Positions 1-7,735 of a stretch of 37,817 bases of DNA are shown piece by piece. Position numbers and translations under genes: made by a program. How positions within the stretch are numbered: position 1 is the stretch's first letter; each line of letters opens with the position of its first letter. The stretch lies in assembly GCA_902461025.1 (NCBI GenBank), contig CABPWC010000004.1, positions 1 to 37,817 on the forward strand, read 5' to 3'. The stretch is from an uncultured Streptococcus sp. (GTDB lineage Bacteria > Bacillota > Bacilli > Lactobacillales > Streptococcaceae). The notes under the pieces were generated by a model. The model was not told the DNA's origin and did not search any database. It saw only the letters and a list, made by a program, of their open reading frames with translations.

Positions 1-1985
1 CTATTTTCGTATTTAGTTTGAATAAAACTTTTGCTGAAACTCCTGAGGTTTCAGTATCTGGAAAATTCGTAGATACAATCCAAAATATTAAGGTATCAAA
101 TAATGAAGGCGGAGTTCTCGACTGGGAATTAAAGCAATGGGCTACATTCCGTCTTAATGCAGATTTTGATTTATCTGGAAAAAATGTTAAGGCAGGAGAT
201 CAAACGATAATTACGGTGCCTGATGCTATAATCATTAACTCTGATAATATTGAAATCAAGGATATCAATACAAATGAGGTGATTGCACATGCAAAACTAA
301 GTGCTGATAACAAGTCCCTTACTTTAACTTATACGGATTATGTTGAAAAACACTCAGATACTCACGGATCTTTCTTCTTCTATGCTCGTGTCGATTTCAA
401 AAAACACCCTCAACAAGGAGAAATTCCAGTTGAGATTACGATTAATAAAGAAACAATACCTGCTGGTAAGGTATCATTTACTGGTATTGGCGATGGTGAT
501 CCGTCTCTTTTAACAAAGACTAGTTGGGTTAACGAGGGAGACAAAAGAGAGGTTCAATACACTATTTCAGTCAATCGTACAAAACAAAACGTCAAGAGTG
601 TAACAATTGAAGATCACTTGAAATTTACAAATGCTAGCTATGTAAAAGATAGCATTAAGGTTATCAAAGGTAAATTCTCTTATGAAACCGGTGAATGGGT
701 ATTCTCAAACCGTGTTGATGTAACAGACCAACACAAGATTACAGTTAGTGAAGATGGACAATCTTTCGTTGTCGAATTAGGGGACATGACAGAAGAAGAC
801 CAATATCGTATTTCTTATAACGTACGTTTAAATTATGAACCCGTTGATGGTGAATTATTAAAGAATGATGCTACATTAAAAGGTGAAGGTGTCGTTGTTA
901 CAGAATTTACAAATGCTGCTTTAGTTCAAATTGCTGGTGGTGCTGGTGTTGGTTATGTTTACTCAATCAATATCCATAAAGTAGATGAAGCGAATCAACC
1001 ACTTAAGGGTGCTAAATTTAAAGTAGTTCGTCAAGCTAATAACCAAGTTATTGGTGAGTATGTATCAGATGATAATGGTAATATTGCTGTTAACAAACTG
1101 TTGAAAGATAAATATATTATCACCGAGGTTGAAGCACCTTCCGGCTATGTCATCAAGGATGCAGATACAGAAGTTAACGTTGAAGATTTTGGAGCTGATT
1201 ATTCAGTAACTAAGACAATTGTGAATCCAAAAGAAGAAACTACTACTACGACAACAACTACGACAACAACTACAACAACGACTACAACTGAAGAACCTAC
1301 AACTACTTCAACAACAACTACAACTGAAGAACCTACAACTACTTCAACTACAACAACTACAACTGAAGAGCCTACAACTACTTCAACTACAACTACTACT
1401 GAAGAGCCTAAGACTACTTCAAGTACAACTACTACAACTGAAGAACCTAAGACTACTTCAAGCACAACAACTACAACTGAAGAGCCTAAGACTACTTCAA
1501 GTACAACTACTACAACTGAAGAGCCTAAGACTACTTCAAGCACAACAACTACTACTGAAGAGCCTAAGACTACTTCAAGCACAACAACTACAACTGAAGA
1601 ACCTAAGACTACTTCAAGCACAACAACTACAACTGAAGAGCCTAAGACTACTTCAAGCACAACAACTACTACTGAAGAGCCTAAGACTACTTCAAGCACA
1701 ACAACTACTACTGAAGAGCCTAAGACTACTTCAAGCACAACAACTACAACTGAAGAACCTAAGACTACTTCAAGCACAACAACTACAACTGAAGAACCTA
1801 AGACTACTTCAAGCACAACAACTACAACTGAAGAACCTAAATCTACAGTAACAACAACAAACGACAAACCAGGACTTCCTAATACTGGTGAAGGCAAAGG
1901 AACGTTAGTTACTATCATTGGTTTTGTAACTCTCATTTCATCAATCGGTGCCATTGCATTCTTACGTAAAAATGAAAAAGAATAA
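1..1985 (+). CDS. LPXTG-anchored collagen-binding-like adhesin (5' partial)
   Basis: Sortase-anchored surface adhesin whose 5' end lies outside the window. The frame is open from base 3, and the residues before the first possible start (TTG at 18) read IFVFSLNKTFA-E, like the end of a signal peptide, so the TTG is probably not the true start. Numbering from that TTG: about 10-155 and 160-305 resemble the two Ig-like subdomains of Cna/SdrG-type adhesins (second like Collagen_bind). Residues 313-405 form a SpaA-type prealbumin-like domain with a candidate isopeptide triad K321, E370 (in ITEVEAPSGY) and N403. A Thr/Glu/Pro stalk follows (about 408-610), then LPNTG (620-624), a hydrophobic segment and a charged RKNEKE tail. 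Family assignment rests on fold-level motifs; the ligand (collagen, fibrinogen or other) cannot be told. Confidence 0.88.
   Translation, partial: IFVFSLNKTFAETPEVSVSGKFVDTIQNIKVSNNEGGVLDWELKQWATFRLNADFDLSGKNVKAGDQTIITVPDAIIINSDNIEIKDINTNEVIAHAKLSADNKSLTLTYTDYVEKHSDTHGSFFFYARVDFKKHPQQGEIPVEITINKETIPAGKVSFTGIGDGDPSLLTKTSWVNEGDKREVQYTISVNRTKQNVKSVTIEDHLKFTNASYVKDSIKVIKGKFSYETGEWVFSNRVDVTDQHKITVSEDGQSFVVELGDMTEEDQYRISYNVRLNYEPVDGELLKNDATLKGEGVVVTEFTNAALVQIAGGAGVGYVYSINIHKVDEANQPLKGAKFKVVRQANNQVIGEYVSDDNGNIAVNKLLKDKYIITEVEAPSGYVIKDADTEVNVEDFGADYSVTKTIVNPKEETTTTTTTTTTTTTTTTTEEPTTTSTTTTTEEPTTTSTTTTTTEEPTTTSTTTTTEEPKTTSSTTTTTEEPKTTSSTTTTTEEPKTTSSTTTTTEEPKTTSSTTTTTEEPKTTSSTTTTTEEPKTTSSTTTTTEEPKTTSSTTTTTEEPKTTSSTTTTTEEPKTTSSTTTTTEEPKTTSSTTTTTEEPKTTSSTTTTTEEPKSTVTTTNDKPGLPNTGEGKGTLVTIIGFVTLISSIGAIAFLRKNEKE
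1401..1829 (+). repeat. 39-bp tandem repeat, 11 units (EEPKTTSSTTTTT)
   Basis: Eleven in-frame 39-bp units code for the 13-residue motif EEPKTTSSTTTTT in the stalk of the first adhesin. They are preceded by less regular Thr-rich DNA with EEPTTTS units from about 1238 and followed by a diverged unit EEPKSTV. Units differ only at a few synonymous sites (gaa/gag, agc/agt, aca/act), so they form a few recurring subtypes, a sign of recent block duplication. Copy number is expected to vary between strains. Confidence 0.95.
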
Positions 1986-2008
1986 TGTTAAAGATTGATT
2001 AACTATAT

Positions 2009-2037
2009 AAAGGACTATTTCAAAAATAGTCCTTTTT
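2009..2037 (+). terminator. Rho-independent terminator after first adhesin
   Basis: A perfect 12-bp stem (2009-2020 with 2024-2035), a CAA loop and a T run begin 23 nt after the stop codon of the first adhesin. Confidence 0.9.
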
Positions 2038-2142
2038 CATTTCCTTGACGAATGAATCATTGCTTACAAACATTGTTCAAAGTAAATGTTTAAATTTTTT
2101 CAGAGAATTTAATATAATTTTATAATTAAAACAGTTAAATAC

Positions 2143-2170
2143 TTGAAGTTTTATTTATTTGTGATATAAT
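2143..2170 (+). promoter_or_regulatory. Promoter of second adhesin
   Basis: TTGAAG (2143-2148), a 16-bp spacer, then TATAAT (2165-2170) preceded by TGA, an extended -10. Predicted start is near 2177, giving a leader of about 150 nt. Confidence 0.65.
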
Positions 2171-2329
2171 TCACCTTATAGGATATTTTTTTGATAATTG
2201 ACTAGTAGGAGGTGCATTTTTAGTAGTGTTGTCTTGAAAAAGTAACCTATATAATAATGCATATATTTGTAAGTTTTAGTTTTAACATACAAATAAGTGT
2301 AAAAATTTGGAGACAAATAGGAGAAGGAA

Positions 2330-3964
2330 ATGAAAAAAAATAATCTAAGTAGACTTGCAAAAGTCTTCTTTCTTGTATTTTTACCCTTATTGTTCATAGT
2401 ATTTTCGCAGTCTGATGTGGTAAAAGCTGGAGATGTCAGTAATAATGTTAGCTCACTGACTGTTTCATCAAATGAAATCTCAGATGGTGGACAAACAACT
2501 GTTAAGTTTACATTTGACGAGCACGCACAAAAAATCCAACCAGGTGATACATTAAAAGTTAATTGGACTAGTTCTGGTACAGTCTATGGGGTAGGTTTTA
2601 AAAAGACTATTCCTCTAAATATTGACGGAACTTACGTTGGAGACATGGTCATTACTGATGGCTCTGCTACTGTTACTTTTAACGAAGCTATCAAAAACCT
2701 TCAAAACATCCGTGGTTGGGGTGAATTTGAGATTGAAGTTCATAATAATACAGCAACTGATAAAGAACATGTTGGTAAATTTACTATCATCAGTGGAGAT
2801 AAGACAGTTGATTTAAGCGTTAAGAAAATGGCGACTGGCGAAAACCACGCTCCATTCTACTTAAAAGCTGGGGACATGCACGCTGACGACCCTGAACACA
2901 TTCTTTGGACATTGACAATCAACGCAATGAACTTAGAAGTGGACGGCGACGTTCGTGTCGAAGATGAAGTCCAAGGTGGACACAAATTAGTAACAGACAG
3001 CTTTAACATTACAACAACAGGAAACAAACCTGGCTACTTTGCTGGCGATACAGCTATTGAAGATTTCAAAACAGCCTTCCCTGGATCAACATTTACAGTA
3101 GATGCTTCAGGAAAAATCACTGTTACAATTCCAAAAGACCTGATCAACAAGACTGGCGTTCTAATTTTCTATCGTACAAAAATAGAAAATGAAAAGCAAA
3201 AAGACTTCAAGAACAACACAAAAGTTTGGTACCAAGTCAAAGGTGAAACTGCGGTTGTGGCCAAAGAAGTAAACGCATCTGTGGCAAACATCAATGCAAA
3301 CGGTGGTGTGGATGGTGATCAAACTTCAACTACTACAACTACAACCACAACCACAACCACAACTACAACTGAAGAGCCTACAACTACTTCAACTACAACT
3401 ACAACTACAACTGAAGAACCTAAGACTACTTCAAGCACAACTACTACAACTGAAGAGCCTAAGACTACTTCAAGCACAACAACTACAACTGAAGAACCTA
3501 AGACTACTTCAAGCACAACAACTACAACTGAAGAACCTAAGACTACTTCAAGCACAACAACTACAACTGAAGAGCCTAAGACTACTTCAAGCACAACAAC
3601 TACTACTGAAGAGCCTAAGACTACTTCAAGCACAACAACTACAACTGAAGAACCTAAGACTACTTCAAGCACAACAACTACAACTGAAGAACCTAAGACT
3701 ACTTCAAGCACAACAACTACAACTGAAGAGCCTAAGACTACTTCAAGTACAACTACTACAACTGAAGAGCCTAAGACTACTTCAAGTACAACTACTACAA
3801 CAACTGGTGAAGAACCTAAATCTACAGTAACAACCACAACTGACAAACCAGGACTTCCAAATACTGGTGAAAGAAAAGGAACATTTGTAACAATCCTTGG
3901 TACTCTTATCCTTGTTTCATCAATTCTAGTTGTTAGAAATTCACTTAAATCTAAAAGCAACTAA
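2330..3964 (+). CDS. LPXTG-anchored adhesin with Ig-like domains and Thr-rich stalk
   Basis: Surface protein of 544 residues. The ATG has a strong ribosome binding site, AGGAGAAGG, 2 nt upstream of it. Residues 1-33 are a signal peptide (KKNN, hydrophobic core, cleavage near VKA-GD). Residues about 36-160 and 160-320 look like two adhesin-type Ig-fold modules (for example QPGDTLKVNW, as in the first subdomain of Cna/fibrinogen-binding proteins). The Thr/Glu/Pro stalk covers about 332-500, followed by LPNTG (509-513), a hydrophobic span and a basic tail. The stalk and the sequence from KSTVTTT to the sorting motif are nearly the same as in the gene upstream, while the N-terminal domains differ, so the two share an anchor module but probably bind different ligands. 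Own promoter and terminator. Ligand unknown. Confidence 0.9.
   Translation: MKKNNLSRLAKVFFLVFLPLLFIVFSQSDVVKAGDVSNNVSSLTVSSNEISDGGQTTVKFTFDEHAQKIQPGDTLKVNWTSSGTVYGVGFKKTIPLNIDGTYVGDMVITDGSATVTFNEAIKNLQNIRGWGEFEIEVHNNTATDKEHVGKFTIISGDKTVDLSVKKMATGENHAPFYLKAGDMHADDPEHILWTLTINAMNLEVDGDVRVEDEVQGGHKLVTDSFNITTTGNKPGYFAGDTAIEDFKTAFPGSTFTVDASGKITVTIPKDLINKTGVLIFYRTKIENEKQKDFKNNTKVWYQVKGETAVVAKEVNASVANINANGGVDGDQTSTTTTTTTTTTTTTTEEPTTTSTTTTTTTEEPKTTSSTTTTTEEPKTTSSTTTTTEEPKTTSSTTTTTEEPKTTSSTTTTTEEPKTTSSTTTTTEEPKTTSSTTTTTEEPKTTSSTTTTTEEPKTTSSTTTTTEEPKTTSSTTTTTEEPKTTSSTTTTTTGEEPKSTVTTTTDKPGLPNTGERKGTFVTILGTLILVSSILVVRNSLKSKSN
3413..3808 (+). repeat. 39-bp tandem repeat, 10 units (EEPKTTSSTTTTT)
   Basis: Ten units of the same 39-bp repeat as in the first adhesin; the last is extended by two codons (ACT GGT). 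The order of synonymous subtypes includes blocks also found in the upstream gene. Confidence 0.95.
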
Positions 3965-4020
3965 TTTTAATTAACATAATTTAATTGGTCTATTTTTAGA
4001 TAATTTAAGTATATAATCAA

Positions 4021-4053
4021 AAAAAGGGTTTACTAAAAAAGTAAATCCTTTTT
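4021..4053 (+). terminator. Terminator of second adhesin
   Basis: A 13-bp stem (4021-4033 with 4041-4053, one G-T wobble) with loop TAAAAAA, ending in a T run on the + strand. Confidence 0.85.
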
Positions 4054-4077
4054 GTTTCATCAACGTTATAGATATAT

Positions 4078-4112
4078 AAAAATCGATAACTATTTTATAG
4101 TCATCGATTTTT
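4078..4112 (-). terminator. Terminator of lytB
   Basis: A 16-bp stem with one mismatch around a short T loop, just past the lytB stop on the - strand and ending in a U run. It can fold on both strands. Confidence 0.75.
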
Positions 4113-4122
4113 AAAAAATAAT

Positions 4123-6207
4123 TTAGTCCTTCTCACCAAGTTTGCTATTGATGGTCATCATGATACTTGCTATTTTCTCACCCCAGTATGGATCAGAAGC
4201 GTATAAAACGTTCATCCCTGATGATTTATTACCAAGATAAGTTCTACCTTCATCAATATAATTCTCTCGGATCCATTTTGCGGCCCCTAAGATTCCTTTG
4301 TCGACATTGTCGAAACTCTTTGCAGAATCGTATGGAGTTGTATCATAGGCTGCAATACCAAAGAAGTTGTTCTTATCGTTAGCAATTTGACTACGTCCCC
4401 AGGCGCTTTCTAAGGCACTGTGAGCCATGAGATAGAGTGCGTTCACCTGATAACGTTTTTCCGCTTCCTTAAAGACAGCTCCTTTACCCGCAAGACGACT
4501 TCCCTTAATATTCATGAGAGAATAAACTTTATCAAGTTCAGCTGCGGTATAATTGGTTGGCTTTCTTAGGTCTCTATAGAGGAATGGATTCTCCACTTTA
4601 AAATTATCAAAGTTAATGCCATCTGCTGAATAGTATTTTGTACCAATAGCCATAGATGAACTATGAGGTGCTACACGAATACTTGTATAAGGCGATAACT
4701 CATGGTAAATGTAACGACCGTCACTTGTGTAATGAGGGATAAACTCATTATTGGTGTTAACAGCTACTAGGTCACTCCTATTCATAAAGCCTGAAAGACC
4801 AGAAATTTGAACAGGTATTCTGTCTCCTTGAGACTCTGTGTCAGAAACTGCAACAATAGTACCTTGAGAGATATAACTGAGTCTAGCTCCAGAAGCACTA
4901 TAAACATAGGCTGTTATTGGTTTTACTTTATAATAGCTAGATGGATTAGAAATCCATTTTCCGTTATTTTCGAAGCTATAATTTTTTCCCTTGATTTTCA
5001 GAGTCCCAGTAGCGTATAGGCCGTCTTCTTTGAGATAGTACCAAGCATTGTAAGATTTATCAAAAATCCACTCATTCTTAGCCATATAGCCATATGATTT
5101 GAGATAGTAGGACCCTTGCCATTGATTTTCAGCATAAGTCCCATCTGATTTTAAGTAGAACCAACTATTGTATTTTTTATCAAAGAACCATTCGCTTCGA
5201 GCCATGGCACCACTATCTTTTAGGTAGTATTTGTCTTTCCATTGACTACTCAACATGACCCCGTCTTTGTCAAAAAAGTACCAAGAACTATTAATCTGTT
5301 CCCGTTTATCGCGGACAATTTTTCCTGAATCAGTAGCATAGTACCACTTCTCATCTATTTTTACCCAACCCTTTTCAGCCATGGAACCGCTAGATTTTAG
5401 AAGGTAGTCATTATAAATGGTTTTGCTTAACATGACACCTGTTTCATCGAAACGATACCAAGAACCGTTGATCTTTTCCCATTTATTGCGGATAATTTTT
5501 CCTGAGTCAGTTGCATAATACCACTTCTCATCCATTTTTACCCAACCCTTTTCATGCATAGCTCCGCTAGTCTGAAGAAGGTAGTCATTATAAATGGTTT
5601 TGCTTAACATGGCTCCAGTTTCATCAAAACGATACCAAAAACCGTTTATTTTTTCCCACTTATTGCGGATAATCTTTCCTGAGTCAGTTGCATAGTACCA
5701 CTTCTCATCTATTTTTACCCAAGAAGTTTCAACCATAGCACCGCTTTTGTTAAAGAGGTAGTCATCATAGACTGTATTGCTAAGCATGATACCATCTTGA
5801 TTAAAATAGTACCAGTGTCCAGCTATTTTTTTCCAATTTGTGACGACCTTTTTATGTTCATAATAACGCCATTGTCCATTCTCTTTTTGCCAACCTTCTT
5901 TGTTGATCTCCTCAGTAATTTTTTCTGTTGAAGAATTATCCTTGGTCACGGCTGTTTCTTGCTTCTGTGTCGATTGAGAAGAATCTCTTTCTGTCTGATC
6001 GTGTTTTTCGTTTTGATTCTCTTTCTTGCCTTGCTCTTGACCTTGAGATTGCTTTTTCTCTTTCGCTTCCTTATTCGTTTCATTTGCTACAGTTTTTTCT
6101 GAATTTTGTACTTTGTTTGTAGCATGGTTTTCTTCCGCTAATACTGTTGTTTTTGAAATCCCTGCCATGGAAAGAACAACTGTACTTGCTAGCAGTATTT
6201 TTTTCAT
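4123..6207 (-). CDS. lytB: LytB-like endo-beta-N-acetylglucosaminidase with choline-binding-type repeats
   Basis: Secreted wall hydrolase of 694 residues, like the pneumococcal daughter-cell separation enzyme LytB. A signal peptide (1-24, cleavage near VLA-EE) is followed by a Lys/Glu/Gln/Asn-rich linker (about 25-105). Aromatic repeats of the GW/WYY type (about 105-425) should bind teichoic-acid choline, or possibly glucan. Then comes an SH3-like module (about 430-500) and a C-terminal GH73 glucosaminidase domain. The likely catalytic Glu is near 600 in AHSALESAWG, with later motifs NNFFGIAAYD and YASDPYWGEKI as in the family. Three repeat pairs come from a 177-bp tandem duplication. AAAGGAT lies upstream of the ATG; the gene is monocistronic with its own terminator. 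Choline binding would need choline-decorated teichoic acids, known in the mitis group. Confidence 0.9.
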   Translation of the reverse strand: MKKILLASTVVLSMAGISKTTVLAEENHATNKVQNSEKTVANETNKEAKEKKQSQGQEQGKKENQNEKHDQTERDSSQSTQKQETAVTKDNSSTEKITEEINKEGWQKENGQWRYYEHKKVVTNWKKIAGHWYYFNQDGIMLSNTVYDDYLFNKSGAMVETSWVKIDEKWYYATDSGKIIRNKWEKINGFWYRFDETGAMLSKTIYNDYLLQTSGAMHEKGWVKMDEKWYYATDSGKIIRNKWEKINGSWYRFDETGVMLSKTIYNDYLLKSSGSMAEKGWVKIDEKWYYATDSGKIVRDKREQINSSWYFFDKDGVMLSSQWKDKYYLKDSGAMARSEWFFDKKYNSWFYLKSDGTYAENQWQGSYYLKSYGYMAKNEWIFDKSYNAWYYLKEDGLYATGTLKIKGKNYSFENNGKWISNPSSYYKVKPITAYVYSASGARLSYISQGTIVAVSDTESQGDRIPVQISGLSGFMNRSDLVAVNTNNEFIPHYTSDGRYIYHELSPYTSIRVAPHSSSMAIGTKYYSADGINFDNFKVENPFLYRDLRKPTNYTAAELDKVYSLMNIKGSRLAGKGAVFKEAEKRYQVNALYLMAHSALESAWGRSQIANDKNNFFGIAAYDTTPYDSAKSFDNVDKGILGAAKWIRENYIDEGRTYLGNKSSGMNVLYASDPYWGEKIASIMMTINSKLGEKD
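5324..5854 (-). repeat. 177-bp tandem repeat within lytB
   Basis: The anchor CCTGA(A/G)TCAG recurs at 5324, 5501 and 5678, exactly 177 bp apart (59 codons, two repeat halves). Two copies are nearly identical; the copy at the highest coordinates (N-terminal in the protein) diverges past about 5720. Confidence 0.85.
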
Positions 6208-6286
6208 TATTTTATCCTTTCAACTTTAATATCCCTATAGTTTATACTTTTTGCTTGTCATTTCAAAGACGGTAATTATCCATTTT

Positions 6287-6292
6287 ATTATA
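6287..6292 (-). promoter_or_regulatory. Candidate -10 of lytB
   Basis: TATAAT on the - strand, preceded directly by TG, about 80 nt upstream of the lytB ATG. No convincing -35 was found, and no clear VicR (WalR) repeat was seen. Confidence 0.4.
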
Positions 6293-6377
6293 CAATATAA
6301 TTTCAAATATAAAACTAACATCTTTAAGAAGAAAGAAATTTGTAATATTATTAAAACATTCTAGAAACAAAAGTCCT

Positions 6378-6414
6378 AAAAAATAGTCGAACAGTAACTG
6401 AACGACTACTTTTT
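6378..6414 (-). terminator. Terminator of the GT2-GtrA operon
   Basis: A 12-bp stem (6378-6389 with 6403-6414) that is fully paired on the - strand through one G-U wobble but has a mismatch on +, followed by a U run on -. It follows the stop codon of the last operon gene. Confidence 0.75.
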
Positions 6415-6423
6415 ATAATAGAT

Positions 6424-6849
6424 CTAAACTTCCACTGTTCTGACATTCTTCTTCAATCGAATCGGGTTTATAACTATCGATAGAAGAGCTAGGATAACAA
6501 ATCCGATACCAACATACCAGTAAGGAGCATCAAGTGTCGTTGAACGACCGGATAGATTGACAATGCCCCGGAATAGTGTTCCTGTTGTTAAAATCGCTAC
6601 TGCCGAATTCCATAAATTGAGACTCATACGAGAAAACTGAGGAAGAACTTTGAGAAAGATTGTTAATAGAATTCCCCCGACAAGAGGTACCGCAAATAAA
6701 TAATGCATGTGAACAGAGGTTTCGCCAAAACTGAATGCTTCGTAAATTCTAGAAAATGCAAAGAAGAAAATCGTAATTAGTGTATAAGAAATAACTGTTT
6801 TTCTAAAACGTTTCTTGTTAGGATTAATAACCGATGTAGACAACGTCAC
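6424..6849 (-). CDS. Small membrane protein, unknown function
   Basis: A 141-residue protein with about four hydrophobic segments (near 20-36, 47-65, 80-96, 108-127) and basic ends, a multi-pass membrane protein. I do not recognise the family. The start is GTG, inside the 3' end of the NAGPA-domain gene, overlapping it by 26 nt; AAAGGG lies about 9 nt upstream within that gene, and no better start was seen. The overlap points to translational coupling and the same operon. Being third after a GT2-GtrA fusion and a secreted glycosidase-like protein, it may take part in the same glycan modification step, but that is inference. Confidence 0.75.
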   Translation of the reverse strand: MTLSTSVINPNKKRFRKTVISYTLITIFFFAFSRIYEAFSFGETSVHMHYLFAVPLVGGILLTIFLKVLPQFSRMSLNLWNSAVAILTTGTLFRGIVNLSGRSTTLDAPYWYVGIGFVILALLSIVINPIRLKKNVRTVEV

Positions 6850-7735
6850 TCACCGCCCTTTCTGAGATTTTGTTTCCGCCAGTTGTTGGCTTGTTGATAA
6901 CCTGACCGTTGAAATAAAGTGTAGAGGATCCACCACCATCAAGATTGTAGGCTGTTTTTGCACCGTATGATTTCATAACTTCAGCTAGCTGGTACAAAGA
7001 GAGACCTTTACTTTCAGAAGTACGTCCGTCAGAAACTACAATAATATAGTGGTTCTCATCAATAATACCAATCGCTGTACGAGGATTTGAAGCCATAGCT
7101 TGTCCAACTTCTGTATTGGTATCAACAGTAATTTCACCATTTTCTACCAAGGCTGGTCCAAAAGCTAAGAGGTTAACAACTCCGTCATTGACAAGTTGCT
7201 CAGCAGTAATCTGATCTTCGTAAATAATCTTGAAAGAGCCGTCTTTATAAATAGCTAAATCACCATTATTAGAATTTTCACGGACAGTATCACGATAGAC
7301 AACTCCATTACGGATAACATAACCGGAAGAGTTGGCGCCATAATAGTCACCATTAACTGCTAAAATCGCGTTATTATCTGCAGCAGTTACAGATGTTTTA
7401 GCTGTTACGTTTGTTCCAAATGAGTTTTGAGCAAATGCTGTTTTTAGATAGTCTGACGAACTTACTGTCACATCTGCAACATATACCTGGGTGTTATTAA
7501 CCGTCGTTTCAGTCAAATTGATAGAAATATTGTCGTCCTTATAACTTGAATCAGTTACTGTTGCTGTTTTAGCAGCTTGGCTTGCTGTGGCTGTATTTGT
7601 ACTAGTGTTAGTTGGTGTCACTGTCGAAATAGTCTCAGCTAGTACAAAGGTTTTCAGCATAGAGTAACTAAAGGATCCTGTTAAGAGTAGACCGAGAACC
7701 GAGGCATAAGCATATCGTTTCTTTAAAAATTTCAT
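6824..7735 (-). CDS. Phosphodiester glycosidase (NAGPA-domain) family exported protein
   Basis: Protein of 303 residues. A basic N-terminus and hydrophobic segment (about 10-32, ending VLA-E) give an export signal or membrane anchor. A Thr/Ala-rich linker follows to about 65. The rest is a NAGPA/DUF2233 domain with its usual blocks: AVNGDYYGA, NPRTAIGI, IIVVSDGR and AYNLDGGGSSTLYF. The family includes the mammalian uncovering enzyme, which removes GlcNAc from GlcNAc-1-phosphodiesters; bacterial members are thought to act on phosphodiester-linked sugars of envelope polymers. Its ATG overlaps the end of the GT2-GtrA gene by 4 nt (ATGA). Domain call is firm; the substrate is unknown. Confidence 0.85.
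   Translation of the reverse strand: MKFLKKRYAYASVLGLLLTGSFSYSMLKTFVLAETISTVTPTNTSTNTATASQAAKTATVTDSSYKDDNISINLTETTVNNTQVYVADVTVSSSDYLKTAFAQNSFGTNVTAKTSVTAADNNAILAVNGDYYGANSSGYVIRNGVVYRDTVRENSNNGDLAIYKDGSFKIIYEDQITAEQLVNDGVVNLLAFGPALVENGEITVDTNTEVGQAMASNPRTAIGIIDENHYIIVVSDGRTSESKGLSLYQLAEVMKSYGAKTAYNLDGGGSSTLYFNGQVINKPTTGGNKISERAVSDVVYIGY

Larger units (their letters stand above)
1986..2329. other. 344-nt intergenic region between the two adhesins
   Basis: No gene is supported here. It holds the first adhesin's terminator, very AT-rich DNA (2040-2140), one good promoter (2143-2170) and about 150 nt of leader for the second adhesin. A second TATAAT at 2250-2255 has a possible TTGTCT box 15 bp upstream, which is short for a sigma-A promoter. 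Confidence 0.6.

Noticed and set aside
1401..1829. Possible CRISPR-like array because of regular spacing
   Set aside because: The period is a constant 39 bp with no unique spacers, in frame within a coding gene, so it is a protein stalk repeat.
1199..1954. Long antisense open frame (251 codons, Val/Leu-rich) across the adhesin repeat, with a similar one at 3319-3960
   Set aside because: It is the mirror of the Thr/Glu/Pro codon repeat; there is no binding site or promoter, and the composition is simply the reverse complement of ACN codons.
2207..2240. Small leader peptide after AGGAGG at 2207-2212
   Set aside because: Every nearby ATG/GTG/TTG is followed by a stop within a few codons or lies too far away.
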